Shown here one piece after another: positions 32,376 through 43,778 of a stretch of DNA of 64,000 nt (position 1 is the stretch's first letter; each line of letters opens with the position of its first letter). Under the pieces are notes generated by a model. That model saw only the letters and a program-made list of their open reading frames with translations, did not search any database and had not been told where the DNA came from. Both the position numbers and the translations under genes were made by a program. The stretch covers positions 25,260-89,259 of the forward strand of contig WHVA01000470.1 in assembly GCA_015179125.1 (NCBI GenBank), in the 5' to 3' direction. This stretch comes from Gautieria morchelliformis. Its lineage: Eukaryota > Basidiomycota > Agaricomycetes > Gomphales > Gomphaceae.

Positions 32376-35300
32376 CTACTGACTAGTTGCTTGACCTGCG
32401 AAGGGTGCTGAAATGACCTCCCCGGTGTCTGCATTCCACACACGGATCGTTTTGTCATCAGACCCGGAGACGATACGCTTGCCGTCGTGCGAGAACGCCA
32501 CCGTCCTGACCGAGTCGGTGTGGCCTTCGAATGGTCCTGAAATTACCTCCCCGGCGTCTGCATTCCACACACGGATCGTTTTGTCATAAGACCCGGAGAC
32601 GATGCGCTCGCTGTCGTGCGAGAACGCCACCGAACTGACAGAGTCGGTGTGGCCTTCGAATGGTGCCGGAATGAGCTCCCCGGTTTCTGCATTCCACACA
32701 CGGATCGTCTTGTCATCAGACCCGGAGACGACACGCTTGTCATCGTGAGAGAACGCCACCGACGTAACCCCGGCGGTGTGGCCTTCGAATGGTGCTGAAA
32801 TTACCTCCCCGGCGTCTGCATCCCACACACGGATTGTCTTGTCCAAAGACCCGGAGACGATGCGCGTGCCATCGTGCGAGAACGCTACCGATGTGACCAA
32901 CTCGGTGTGGCCTTTGAATGATGAAATGAGCTCCCCGGTGTCTGCATTCCAAACACGGATCGTCTTGTCATCAGACCCGGAGACGATGCGCTTGCCGTCG
33001 TGTGAAAACGCCACCGACGTGACCCAGGCAGTGTGGCCTTTGAATGGTGCTGAAATGAGCTCCCCGGTGTCTGCATTCCACACACGGATCGTGTTGTCTC
33101 GGGACCCGGAGACGATGCGCTTGCCGTCTTTCGAGAACGCCACCGACCTGACCCAGTCGGTGTGGCCTTCGAATGGTCCTGAAATGGGCTCCCCGGTGTC
33201 TGCATTCCACACACGGATCGTCTTGTCATCAGACCCGGACACAATGCGATGCTCGCCGTCGTGCGAGAACGCCACGGAGGAGACGATGTGGGTGTGACCT
33301 TTGAATGGCGCCGAAATGACCTCCCTGGTGTCTGCATTCCACACACGGATCGTCTTGTCATCAGACCCGGAGACGATGCGCTTGCCGTCGTGCGAGAACG
33401 CTACCGATCTGACCGAGTGGGTGTGGCCTTCGAAAGGTGCTGAAATGAGCTCCCCGGTGTCTGCATTCCACACACGGATCGCATTGTCACGAGACCCGGA
33501 GACGATGCGCTTACCGTCCTGCGAGAACGCCACCGACCTGACCCAGTCGGTGTGGCCTTCGAATGGTCCTGAAATGAGCTCCCCGTTGTCTGCATTCCAC
33601 ACACGGATCGTCTTGTCGGACCCGGACACAATGCGCTTGCGGTCGTGCGAGAACGCCACCGACCTGACCGAGTCGATGGGGCCTTCGAACGGTGCTGAAA
33701 TGACCTCCCTGGTGTCTACATTCCATACACGGATCGTCTTGTCCAAAGACGCGGAGACGATGCACTTCCCGTCCTCCGAGAACGCCACCGACCTGACCAA
33801 CCCGGTGTGGCCTTCGAATGGTGATGAAATGACCTCCCCGGTGTCTGCATCCCACACACGGATTGTCTTGTCCAAAGACCCGGAGACGATATGCGTGCCA
33901 TCGTCCGAGAACGCCACCGATGTGACCAACTCGGTGTGGCCTTTGAATGGTGCTGAGATGGGCTCCCCGGTATCTGCATTCCACGCACGGATCGTCTTGT
34001 CATAAGACCCGGAGACGATGCGCCTGCCATCCTGCGAGAATGCCACCGACGAGACCCAATTGGTGTGGCCTTCAAATGGCGCTGAAATGAGCTCCCCGGT
34101 GTCTGCACTCCACACACGGAGCGTCTTGTCATCAGACCCGGAGACGATGCGCTTGCCGTCCTTCGAGAATGCCACCGACGAGACGGTCCGGGTATGACCT
34201 ACCAGAACGATTTGAATAGGTGGCCATGTCATCGTTTTCCCGGTCTCGATAGTGAGTAGTCGTGGAAATCGTCGGAGGTAAGTCTCGCATAGTTTCGACC
34301 TTTCAGGTGCGAACGGGAGCGCCGACAAATAGAGATGGGGAGCACTCAGAGAGATTGCACTCCCAAACACACCTACAAAATTGCATGTATCCGTTACGAA
34401 GGCTATAATGTCATTATCCTGAGGTTCTTTAGACTTATGTCGGAGCTCACAACAACTTGGGCACTCACTTGACTCCAGTCCATTATTGACGAGAGCGCTG
34501 CTGATGCATCGGATACCTTCTTGATCAGACTCAAAACTTCAAGCCAATAGAGTAGCTTAGTCTCGAAGAACTGCTTGACCTTTGCACCTATACCGGGCGT
34601 AAAGGTGGTGGCGCGAACATGGTCCGCCCAAAAACGGCAAGAGTAGGAAAGTTGTGAGGATATAAAATTCTTGGTCCGTGTCTCCAAGTCGACCACATCG
34701 TCGTTGCGCAGATGTGAAGTTTCAAGCTCACAAATGTTAAAACGAAGTTCCTCCATCATTACACGCAAGCATGAGAGTGCAAGGTCGTCATGGTGTGAAG
34801 ATGTATCGATATAGTATGCTCCACTCCGGTCGCAATCCGTCAAGAAGTCACGATAAGACGTATGGAGCAGACGAATTGGGCCGTCAGAAGTTTGGGTGAC
34901 ATCGCTCAACAGAGATCCCATTGGCCCGACTATCAGTTCCACCGCATTTTCCAGTCCATCTTCTTTGAGCAGCTTCTGGAGGGCAGACCTGGACAGGGGC
35001 TCCTTGGCTGCCAGTATGCAGCCCATGATCGATCGGAATCGACGCATACGCATTTCGTCATTCCCCGGCCCAAATAACTCGGCGAGTATCTTAAGGTACA
35101 GCCCATCCAACAGGCTGCTGTGCGTGCTCTGCGATGCCAAAAGGATCTCAAGCTGCTCGACAGAACCTAAACCCTTCAAGCCATTTCCTGTGACAAATAG
35201 ACAAGCAGTGGCTGCCCATTGAAATAGGCCTTCCGAATTCTCGACTAATAATCTACACCAAGCTTTGTTGGGCCATTTCTGGTCGAGGGCCGGAATGTCA

Positions 35301-37467
35301 CCCAGTTTGGCTTGCACAAAGAGTGAAATGTCCTCATCGGCGTTGGGGTCAATATCCTTTATGGTCCTGGAAAGCACGTGCTTCTTCCCAAGAAGGGCGC
35401 CCCGGATGTCTTGTTCGGCACGGGAGGTGACGAGAACGCGGAAGTTAGGCGGCAGTTCTGCTGCTTGGTTGCCAAGGACAGACAAGAGTTCCTTGCGAGA
35501 TTTCTCGTCTCCGCTGTCATCCAATGCATCAATGACGATCACCGTTGGTCCAACGGTGGTTAGGCCCCGGGCGGGATCTAGAATGAACCTCTTGAACTGC
35601 TCACTAGGCACGGGTGTGGTCCGAAGTGCTCGATCCTTCCGAATCACGTTCAATAAAGATGCTTTGCGTTTTGGATCTAGATCAGCTAGCCCACGAGCAA
35701 TTGTGCTAAAGACATTGCTGGGGGAGCATTCTGCCCGAGCGCGGTCAAAACAATACGATGATCCGAGACGTTTGAGCGCGTCAAATCGTTTAGCGATCTC
35801 GTGAGCAATCGCGGACTTGCCGGCACCCGCAACATCGTGCAAGAAGAATATCCGGGGGATGTGTTCGCTATCCTCCTGGTTGACCCACTCACATATCTCC
35901 GCGAGAACTTTCTCCCGAGTACCCTGCAGACATCCCTTATTAAGATCGAAACGAGCAGGTGCGTGGAGCATGTCATTGAGTGGAACTTCCTCGCCTGGTT
36001 GCAAGGTGTATTAGCCTGGGGAAAGGCCACAAGATCAGAAAACTCGCCGATTTCATTGACAACATTCAGAACACGTAGTACAGTGATTTCAGTATGAATC
36101 ACGGCATGCTGTTCTAACTCCGACTTGAGTTTGCTGAAAGATTCCTGGTATCGTTTGACCTTGCTGTTGACATCCGACACTAGATACTTCGCGGTTCTTA
36201 TCCCTGAATAAAGACCATCAGCTATGGCCACCTGACATTAGGTCCAACATACAGAAATCCTTTTGTTTTGCGTAGGCGCGGACAAAGTAGCTGCACTCTA
36301 ACGTCTGTTGCGCCAGGGCTAAGATAATTGGCTTCTGCGATTCAATTTTCTTCAATGGCTCTGCCAGACGGACGAATGCATAGGTGTCTCCAATAATTTT
36401 CGCCAGACCATGGATGCTATCGTCCCGATCCATCTGAGCAATGATCGTCTAAATAGAGTCAGCCCCAGATGTCAGCTATATCAATCCGGTTAATGTATAT
36501 CATAGATGTACCCTGTGAGCAAGAGACAGGATGGACCATGCCATTTTCACATAAGGATGTACCTAGAATCAAGCACACCGTGTCCATGAGATGACCTGGG
36601 AGACCCCCGGTGTTTGAACTATACCTCTGAGGCCTTATCAACGATCTCGGTAAATAGCCTGATATTGTTCAGGAGGGGATCCCAAGCCGCCACTATTGGA
36701 TCGACAGTATTGGTGGTCGAAGTGACCCAGTTGATTATATTCCGTACACAAGGGATTAGAGACGGCGGCGGGTTCATACTATCGACCACTTTCGTTCCGC
36801 TGACTGCTTCGCTCAACTGGGCCTCCTGCGCCTCGTCGGATGTCGCGAAAGACGTGAGGGTGAACTGTAGGACAGTCAGAAGCTCATGCATGTTCCCTGC
36901 CTCGTCGTATTTACGCAGTGTGCGAGCAACGGCTGCTGTGTTCGATGTTTACATGTGCATTCCATCGATGAGCGAAAAGGACTGACATCCAGTTGCTCTG
37001 TCCGCAAGCAGCAACTCAATCCTTTCCCTGGCGCCGCCTATGTAGTCATCACGTGTAAAGATACGGTGCCCGTAGACTTCGATTCCTAACACAGAAGCCC
37101 CATGAAAGTCCATGCTGGGCGTGGATTTAAGTCTCGTGAAGTTAATAACATTGAAATTAAACGCACAAATAGAACGACTCATTCCACGAGGCAGTATTGC
37201 CTATCGCAGGTACCGCAGTTTTCTTGACGTCCTCATCGACAAAGAGTTTCACGTAATATTTGCTACGTTTGCCGAACAGTCCGACATTGGGAAGGTGATC
37301 GCATTTCAGGTCTGTTGTCGATCGGCAAGAGTCAGTATCCACGAAATAGTCCTCCCTGCAACTTTGATTCCTGCAGGAATACTTCTGGGTGGAGAGTGAA
37401 CAGTTATCTCACTAGAGAAGCGATCGTGGACTTACGGTGCTGTCACAGTGCCCTCAACGTTGTTCAT
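32376..37467 (-). CDS. C2-NACHT-WD40 NLR-like (STAND) protein
   Basis: Intracellular signal-transducing ATPase of the fungal NLR type. The likely start is ATG 37467, with a short first exon (to 37436), then a C2 domain (LPNVGLFGKRSKYYVKLFVD, GIEVYGHRIFTRDDYIGG). An alpha-helical spacer follows, then NACHT with Walker A (VAGAGKSAIAHE) and Walker B (VIVIDALDD). The C-terminal 600 residues or so are 14 WD40 repeats of 43 residues, enough for two seven-blade propellers. Introns that keep the frame include 37371-37435, 36204-36252 (GTATGT...TTCAG, 49 nt), one near 36003-36083, and 34419-34468 (GTGAGT...CTCAG, 50 nt), which joins NACHT to WD40. About 1580 residues. Relatives such as HET-E act in non-self recognition; that role here is inference. 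Confidence 0.88.
32400..34200 (-). repeat. 129-bp coding repeat: 14 WD40 units
   Basis: Fourteen head-to-tail units of about 129 bp, each encoding GHT-x-x-V...SVAFS-x-DG...IVSGS...DKTIRVWNADTGE. Differences cluster at the residues after GHT (RT, NW, EL, GL, DW, HS, HI, AW, AG, DS), after AFS, and in the S-x-D-K/N position. Unit 5 lacks one residue and unit 8 has one extra (GEHRIVS). Such sequence uniformity suggests recent unequal exchange or conversion. Confidence 0.93.
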
Positions 37468-38889
37468 CGTGCGCAGCGTTCGAGGTGGGTGGTAGATGGA
37501 AAAAGACGACGAGAGGCGCCGCACGGCACTCCGTATTTCGGACCTGCCAATGAAGACATGGCAATCACATCGAAGCCTGCAGCTCCCACGTGTTCCGGCG
37601 AAGCGCCCGTCGATGTGGCTCCGTCTGTACTCGGCCGTCTTCGTAAGTACAGCTGGACCGTGTCTGAGAGGCAACAAGGGTACATATCATGTCGTACCTT
37701 GCAGTGAGTGAGCTCCATGCACGCCTGGGTTTCGTGGATCCGTTGTCGCGCCCACAATATGTGCATCAACGCAGGGAGGGTCCAGGATGTTACCCACGGG
37801 GTCTAGCCCGCCTTTATACATATGAGGTCACACGTTCTCACCAGCAGTTTTGTCGACTTGTTCCCATTCTCAAAGCAGCGCTACCAGATCTCCAAATGCG
37901 ACACTTGTCCCTCCAGTATCTTCCTTCCCAACTTCGCAAGCTTGGCTAGACCCTCCGGGGACTCCTCCAAATCCTGTCACGCCCTTAGAGCATCCAACGC
38001 CATCCACTTCCCAATCGTCCAGTATCAAACCACCTGCAAATGGTTCACCCAGTTCGTTCCCGCCAACGCGTCCCTCTATGATCCCGCAAGCCGCTGTCTT
38101 TACGGGCGTTTCACGAACCAAATCCAGCCACTTCCAAGCCCCATACCCAGCGGGCTGGTGGGGCGCGAACTCGTGGACTTCGGACGGCGAGTCTTCGTGG
38201 GATGGTGCGAGCTCTGCGACGGGTGAGCCAGCGGCCGGCGCGAGCGATGCCGCACCCGGGCCGCACCGGGTGCCAATCCGGGCGTCGCTCCCACGGCTTG
38301 GCACACTCATTCACGGGCAACACCGGCAGCAGCGCGGCCATCGTCGAGGCGGGGGTGCTATTGGATGGAACAGACTGGTGGGAGGGTCGTGGACCCGGAC
38401 GCAGGGTGGGGTTATTGGGAGGAGCGGGGAAGGGGAAGGAGGACGGGGTTGGGGGCCCAGAGCGCACAAGGACGTAGGGAGGGCGACGTACAGGGGCGAA
38501 AGGCTACTGCTGAATAGGCTGGGACGTGAACGCTAACGCGTCTAGCGGGACCCCCGAGCCTATGCGAGCAGGGAAGCTCAGTCCCAGAAACGCGGTTGCG
38601 GGTGTAGCGTACCAGAGAACGCGATGCGGGAGAGCTGTCTTCGAGGCGCGTGCAAGGCCACGTGTATTTTCTTGACGAGCGGTGATGGCTGAGCCGCAGG
38701 CGGTTGCGGAATGTATGCAGGCCTTCGCATGCTAACGCCGACACGCAACAGGATACTTAAAACTCTGAATTACTGACTTCCACTTCCAACTTCCCACTTC
38801 CACTCCCAACTTCAACTTCCCCACAGCCCAGAACACTTGATATGCACTTGACTCGCACTTCTGACGTATCATTACTGATACAAGAATTC
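37468..38889. other. Upstream region of the NLR gene, no confident gene
   Basis: About 1.4 kb, GC-rich from 37850 to 38540. Frames of 228 codons (+, 37850-38536) and 146 codons (minus, 37870-38310) overlap, and neither shows a known domain. High GC alone can keep such frames open. TTCCACTTCC/CCCACTTCC runs occur at 38778-38820. A small gene here cannot be excluded. Confidence 0.3.
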
Positions 38890-39360
38890 TAGGATCATAC
38901 CCTTCTCCACCAACGTGAACTGGCCGCAAGGCTTACTCAACATCTCCAATGTCTGTCGTAACCAGACGCTACTAGAGGCGCCCCTAGAATTATTATGGCC
39001 CTTATGACAGGCTCCTCAACTACGCTGTGGGTGACGACGACTTCTGCTTCTTCCTTTCCCCGCAGACTCCCCCCGATGAAACTTCTACGTGTGACGCCGT
39101 AGACTCTGTTGTCTTTATGGTAGTTTTCAATCAGAAGCAGAAACCAGTTCTCATCGCCGAGATTAAAGACGACAGATGGGTGAACAGACCTTCTGCGTGC
39201 CAGAGCGCGGACACCTAGATGTGCTGGCTGAACGAGCAGATGCTACACCACTGCCCCACTCCTCACCTGCCAATTACGATTCAGTCCTCAGCCATGGCAA
39301 CATGATCTACATGTATTTCATACGGTACGTCATCTGGACGGCAAGAAACTTAATCCCCTC
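38890..39360 (+). pseudogene. Truncated copy of a basidiomycete conserved-hypothetical family
   Basis: Translation in pieces gives NWPQGLLNISNVCRNQTLLE, APLELLW, then (after a frame change near 38998) a segment containing DDFCFFLSPQTPP, VDSVVFMVVFNQKQKPVLIA, AEIKDDRWV. From memory this resembles a widely expanded Agaricomycete family of unknown function with the pattern NQTLLEAPLELLW...PVLFAEIKDD. A TAG at about 39216 and loss of the rest show it is broken. Its end overlaps the 3' end of the reductase gene on the other strand. Confidence 0.55.
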
Positions 39361-42300
39361 CAGAATGACACCCATCGGTCTACATCATCTTTGCACAAAG
39401 GGCAATGTTCCAGCTGCCTTATAGCTCTACTAACCTCGCAAGACTTTCTTGTCATAAAAAGAGGCCGGCAACCCGTTTCCATTTCAGACATCCCAGAACG
39501 CATCTGCAGCAATTGTGAATTTTGTGCTGCAAATTGTCCGAAGTACCATAAGAGCTTGTTGGCGGGGGCTCTCGCTTGACTTGCGGCGTCTTCATGGGTT
39601 ATTTTCTCTACTCTCTCCACCCACTCACTGAATTCAATGGCTGGTAAGTCCGCTTTCGTGATGCCATGCTCGGTCATCGACATCGACAAGTTTCGCATGA
39701 CTGTAGTCCATGGAATAGGGTGTGGATGCACAATATTCAAGACATACGATGGGGTAGAACAGAGGACGGCATCTAGCGTAGCCTGAGCAACAGCAGGCAT
39801 AGGAATCCAGGAAACATTCTGTGGGGCAGTTGTTAACGTGAGTGTAATATTAGGAAAGACAATACGTACGCCCACAGCGGCTGGTAAAGCTCCCACTTCT
39901 ATGCTCGTTCTGACCATTGACGGAACCCAATCACTGACTGCCCAGGCGCCACGCGGTGTACCACCCGCAATCTGCCCAATCCGCAGAGCCGTAAAGGCTA
40001 CTTGGGACTTTTGAAGAATGACCTCTGCGACATATTTGCTCTCACCATAGCCCTTACCCAAGGCGTGATGAGTATCCAGAATCTCTTCGGGCACCGGCCC
40101 CAGCCTGGTATCCCAGTTCTGAGCGGCGCTTACTGAAGATGCAAAGACGAAGTGAATCCTATATACGAAACGCAGTTGGAGATGTTAACATATAAACGTA
40201 GCATAAAGAGATTACCGATGTCTTGCGGTACGAGCCAAGTTGAGGAGAGCGTGTGTGGACCGGATAAGAGGCTCATAAGAGGACAGAGAAAGGTTGAAAT
40301 CCAGTCTCCAAGCATTGTGGATGATTACGTTGACCTCGTTCTTGATTTGTTCCGAAACATCAGCGGCATCACCTTCCAACCAGACGATTTTGTTGGAAAG
40401 GAGCAGAGTCTCATCGAGCCCTTTGGAGAGGAAAAATTGCTTCTGCCTCGCGTAAGATGGCAAAGTGGAAGGTCGGTTCAGTAGGTAAAGTTTGTGGATG
40501 CGATCATCTAACCATGAGATTGGTGTCAGTGGTGTCGTTGCTACTGTCGTCTAAGATATCATCCACCTCGTGAAAATACTTCCAGAATGTGACTCCCAAG
40601 CGAGCCTGTGGAGCCTGTGAGTAGGACCGCCAAGCCTCGGCTGACGGTCTGAGTCTCATTGAGAGGTGAGAATACCGAATATTTCGCGATCATGCGTTCT
40701 ATCGCGTGTTGTTTCGCAGTGACAGGTGCTTCGCCTTTGCCCGACATTAAGGAAACCAGCTTCTTCGCCATAGCAGAAAGAGTGGGATTGTCGTAAACAA
40801 ACGTCTGGCTGATACTCGACGATACATCGTCCGGTAGAGCGCCCACAATTTGCGCTCGAAGCGACACTGCACTGATGCTGGGGTGGCAACTGAGCTTGGA
40901 CTCTCGCGCGCAATGAAATCATCTACCTGTCAAATCCAAGTTCAAATAAATCTGTCTCTACGTCGAGCTGTAAGTTGGGCTTCGCGCTCAGACACGATGC
41001 ATGACGCTCCAGCCACAGCAGGAATAGTATCTACGACCTCAGAACCTGCAATAGGCTCTGCTAAGAACCCGCCGTCAAAGTTCTGGTAGGTACTTTCGAT
41101 CTCGGATTCGTATAATTTCAGAGTAGCCTGGCGCGCAGGACTGCCTTTCCCTACACGTTCCACGGGTTTGTCAATCGCGGTGACAATGATCATGTCGCGC
41201 AGCATCCTGCTGAATGCCGGGGCGGACATGTTGGCTCTAGCAATCAAGGGCCTAATAAAATAACATGTGAGCGATAGAATAATGCCGCCATTGAACTGGG
41301 CAACCATAGTGTATCAACTAGTTCCTTTGTATGTCCTTCCCAGGTCGCAGGTTCCACAGGTTCAATGAGAAGGCCGCAGTGTGGTTTACCGCGGCCAAAC
41401 ATGATAACACCTGATACAATTGGCGAGGAGCCAACGACGTCTTCCAGCGGGCTAGGTACGACCTTCTCGCCCGATGAGAGCACGATGACGTCGTCCGATC
41501 GCCCGACCCTACAGAGATGATTTTAGTAATTGAATAACAACGTACCGCACGGATGTAATCGTACACGCGCCATAAACCCCGGATGATGGGGTGAGCTTGA
41601 ACCACATCGCATGTTGCGTACCCACTGACATCTGGGAGGTTCTCAACGGCAGGTTGGTGCGTTTTGCAAGTCTATGGAAAAGCCCTCGAGATACTATGTT
41701 GAGTGTACACAAAAGTGACTTACCAGAATCTGAAGCTCAAACGTGTCATGACCGCCCATGGGCACCATACGAGGCGTTGTGAGCTGGTTGAAAGCAAAAT
41801 ATCTCCAATAGTGTATCCTCGAGTCATCGTTGTTACTGAATTCGAGATTGGCTTGGCCCATTTGTTCAGTGGAAGACGATAGGTCGGTATTCCAAACTCA
41901 GTCGCTCCATAGGAAGTGCAAAGTCGCACGCCCTGGCTGACCAGCTCATCCCCGACTCCTCGGGGCAAGGGTCCAGAGCTACAGCACTGCATACGTCACG
42001 TCAGGATGGGATCAGGATTATCGAGGTATCTACTGCGTACCACGGCCTTGAGGGACTTGAGGAATTCTACGTCAAGAGGGTTGGATCTCCAGACTGACAG
42101 CAGCGAGGGTACAGTGAGAAGCACATCCGAACACGTTAACCGCACATGGCGAAGAATAGTCGCAGGCTGAGAAAAGACGGGAGCCGCCCCACCAGTGGCT
42201 CTCCCTGCGCACAAACAGCTTACTTACCATGATTATACCTGGACAGAAAGAACGACGCACCAGTCACGAAATTGAAGGACGTGGGTGGGAAAATGGCCAC

Positions 42301-43143
42301 GGGTTTAACCAAGGCCAACGGATACAAGAGCTGAAAATTAACACCAAACGCATGGAAAGCAGGCATCGCCATCGCTGCACACGTCGCAACTCTGGGGTCC
42401 TCCAAACCGGAAACGTTCACTGCCGCGAACATCAGTGAAAAAGGAAGAGGATGTACATAGGATCTCCCTCACAAAAACCCATCCAGTGGAGCGCTGTGAG
42501 AAATGTCTGCGGTACAGGCTTTGGGAAGCCGGTGCTGCCCGACGAGTGGATGATGAAGGCGGTGTCGCCTGGATCGAAGGATTCTCCTGGGCTGGGATAA
42601 AGTTTGAAATCCGTAGCCATCGCTCCCAGATCTGGTCCATACAACTCCTCAAGCGTCGGTATCTCAGTGACGACCAGATCCGGAACGGCCAGAGAACCTA
42701 TCAGATCGGACTCTGCAGAATGCGCTCGAATACCGATGACCTCAGAGCACGACATCTTGCGAAGCATGTCCTCGATGGCCGCAGACGAGTTTCGAGGCGA
42801 AACGAGAAATGGCTCCCAAGCAAGAATCAGGGTCGACGAGCGACAGACATAACACCACTTACCACCAGCCCCGCGCGCGCACACGCGAGAACGACCGTCT
42901 GATAAAGCAGCGTATCGGCATTCGCTATGACCGCCACCACAGCGCCACGTGCGTGCGGTCGCGCCGGGCGGATTTTATACGCAGCGCGGTGCACGGCCCT
43001 TGCGACTTGCGCGAAAGTGACCGCGACAACGTGTACGTCATCCTGCACAAACACGTACGCGGGACGCTTCGGATTGTGTTCGAGATGGTAGTCGAGGACA
43101 TCGGGTAGGCAGAGCGAGCCATCCAGGGGCGGAAGATGAGCCA
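39330..43143 (-). CDS. Adenylate-forming reductase (A-T-R, NRPS-like)
   Basis: Activates a carboxylic or amino acid as the adenylate, loads it on a phosphopantetheine arm and reduces the thioester with NAD(P)H to an aldehyde or alcohol. The likely start is ATG 43143 (MAHLPPLDGSLCLP). The A domain shows FIIHSSGSTGFPKPV (A3), LCTSYGATEFG (A5), GRSDDVIVLSSGEK and an A10 Lys in VERVGKGSPARQATLK. The T domain reads LFELGFD-S-ISAVSLRAQIVG only after splicing. The R domain shows LLTGSTGSLGSH (NAD(P)-binding) and YGESK (YxxxK). Roughly ten introns, including 40878-40926 and an in-frame 51-nt one near 39833. TGA ends it at 39332-39330. Cytosolic; no tailoring genes adjoin it. The substrate cannot be read from the sequence. 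Confidence 0.88.
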
Positions 43144-43778
43144 TAGGTAGAGAGCACGGCAGCACAGTGACAGGCAGCCTAAGGTCGGTGTAAACGCAAG
43201 CAACCACGCCCCACGGCTCGTCGCCTCTATCGCTACCATTTCGTACTCAACCGACTCGGAACGATAACTAGATCAATGACAGGCGCCAGTGGCGTTGACA
43301 GCTCCGCGTTAGGATGAAAGCGCACCGCCACCATCATGATCAGTGGGCGTCATCCGGCAACTCAAGCTAGCGTCCTTGCGAGTGACATAAACGGTCAACC
43401 GTCGAGGGATCGACTGCGGGTTACCGTAAAAATAGACCACGACACCGGCTAACATACCCGCACACCAAAGCAAATCCCATCATCTTCTTGGGCAGGACTC
43501 CGCCGCGCGCCACACATGGTCTCGCAGTAAACGACAGTGTATTGTAAAACGAGCGACCACGGGCATCTGTATGTAATCTATATCACAAGGATATCATCCA
43601 TCCTCCTGGATACGGGAAATGGGAAAAAGAGACAGAGAAGAGAGAGGGAGAGAAAGGCGAGAGACAAAAACGCGTTTTTCGTAGGCGTTGCATATGAATC
43701 AAATAACACACTCTCGAGTCTCGGGTCAAAAAGAAAAAGAAAAAGAAGGAAATTTCTTCAACATCGTCATCATCATCA
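43144..43778. other. Intergenic region between reductase and beta-glucosidase
   Basis: Contains the promoter of the reductase gene and the 3' flank of the beta-glucosidase. A purine-only stretch rich in GAGA (about 43618-43668) and a CAT trinucleotide run (43764-43780) are the only notable patterns. No gene seen. Confidence 0.5.

Noticed and set aside
33301..34005. 234-codon open frame on the + strand and similar frames opposite the WD40 array
   Set aside because: The 129-bp repeat is a multiple of three, so any frame open in one unit is open in all. No domain of its own.
37850..38536. GC-rich 228-codon frame upstream of the NLR gene
   Set aside because: Both strands are open, composition is Ser/Pro/Gly-rich and no family is recognised; kept only as a low-confidence remark.
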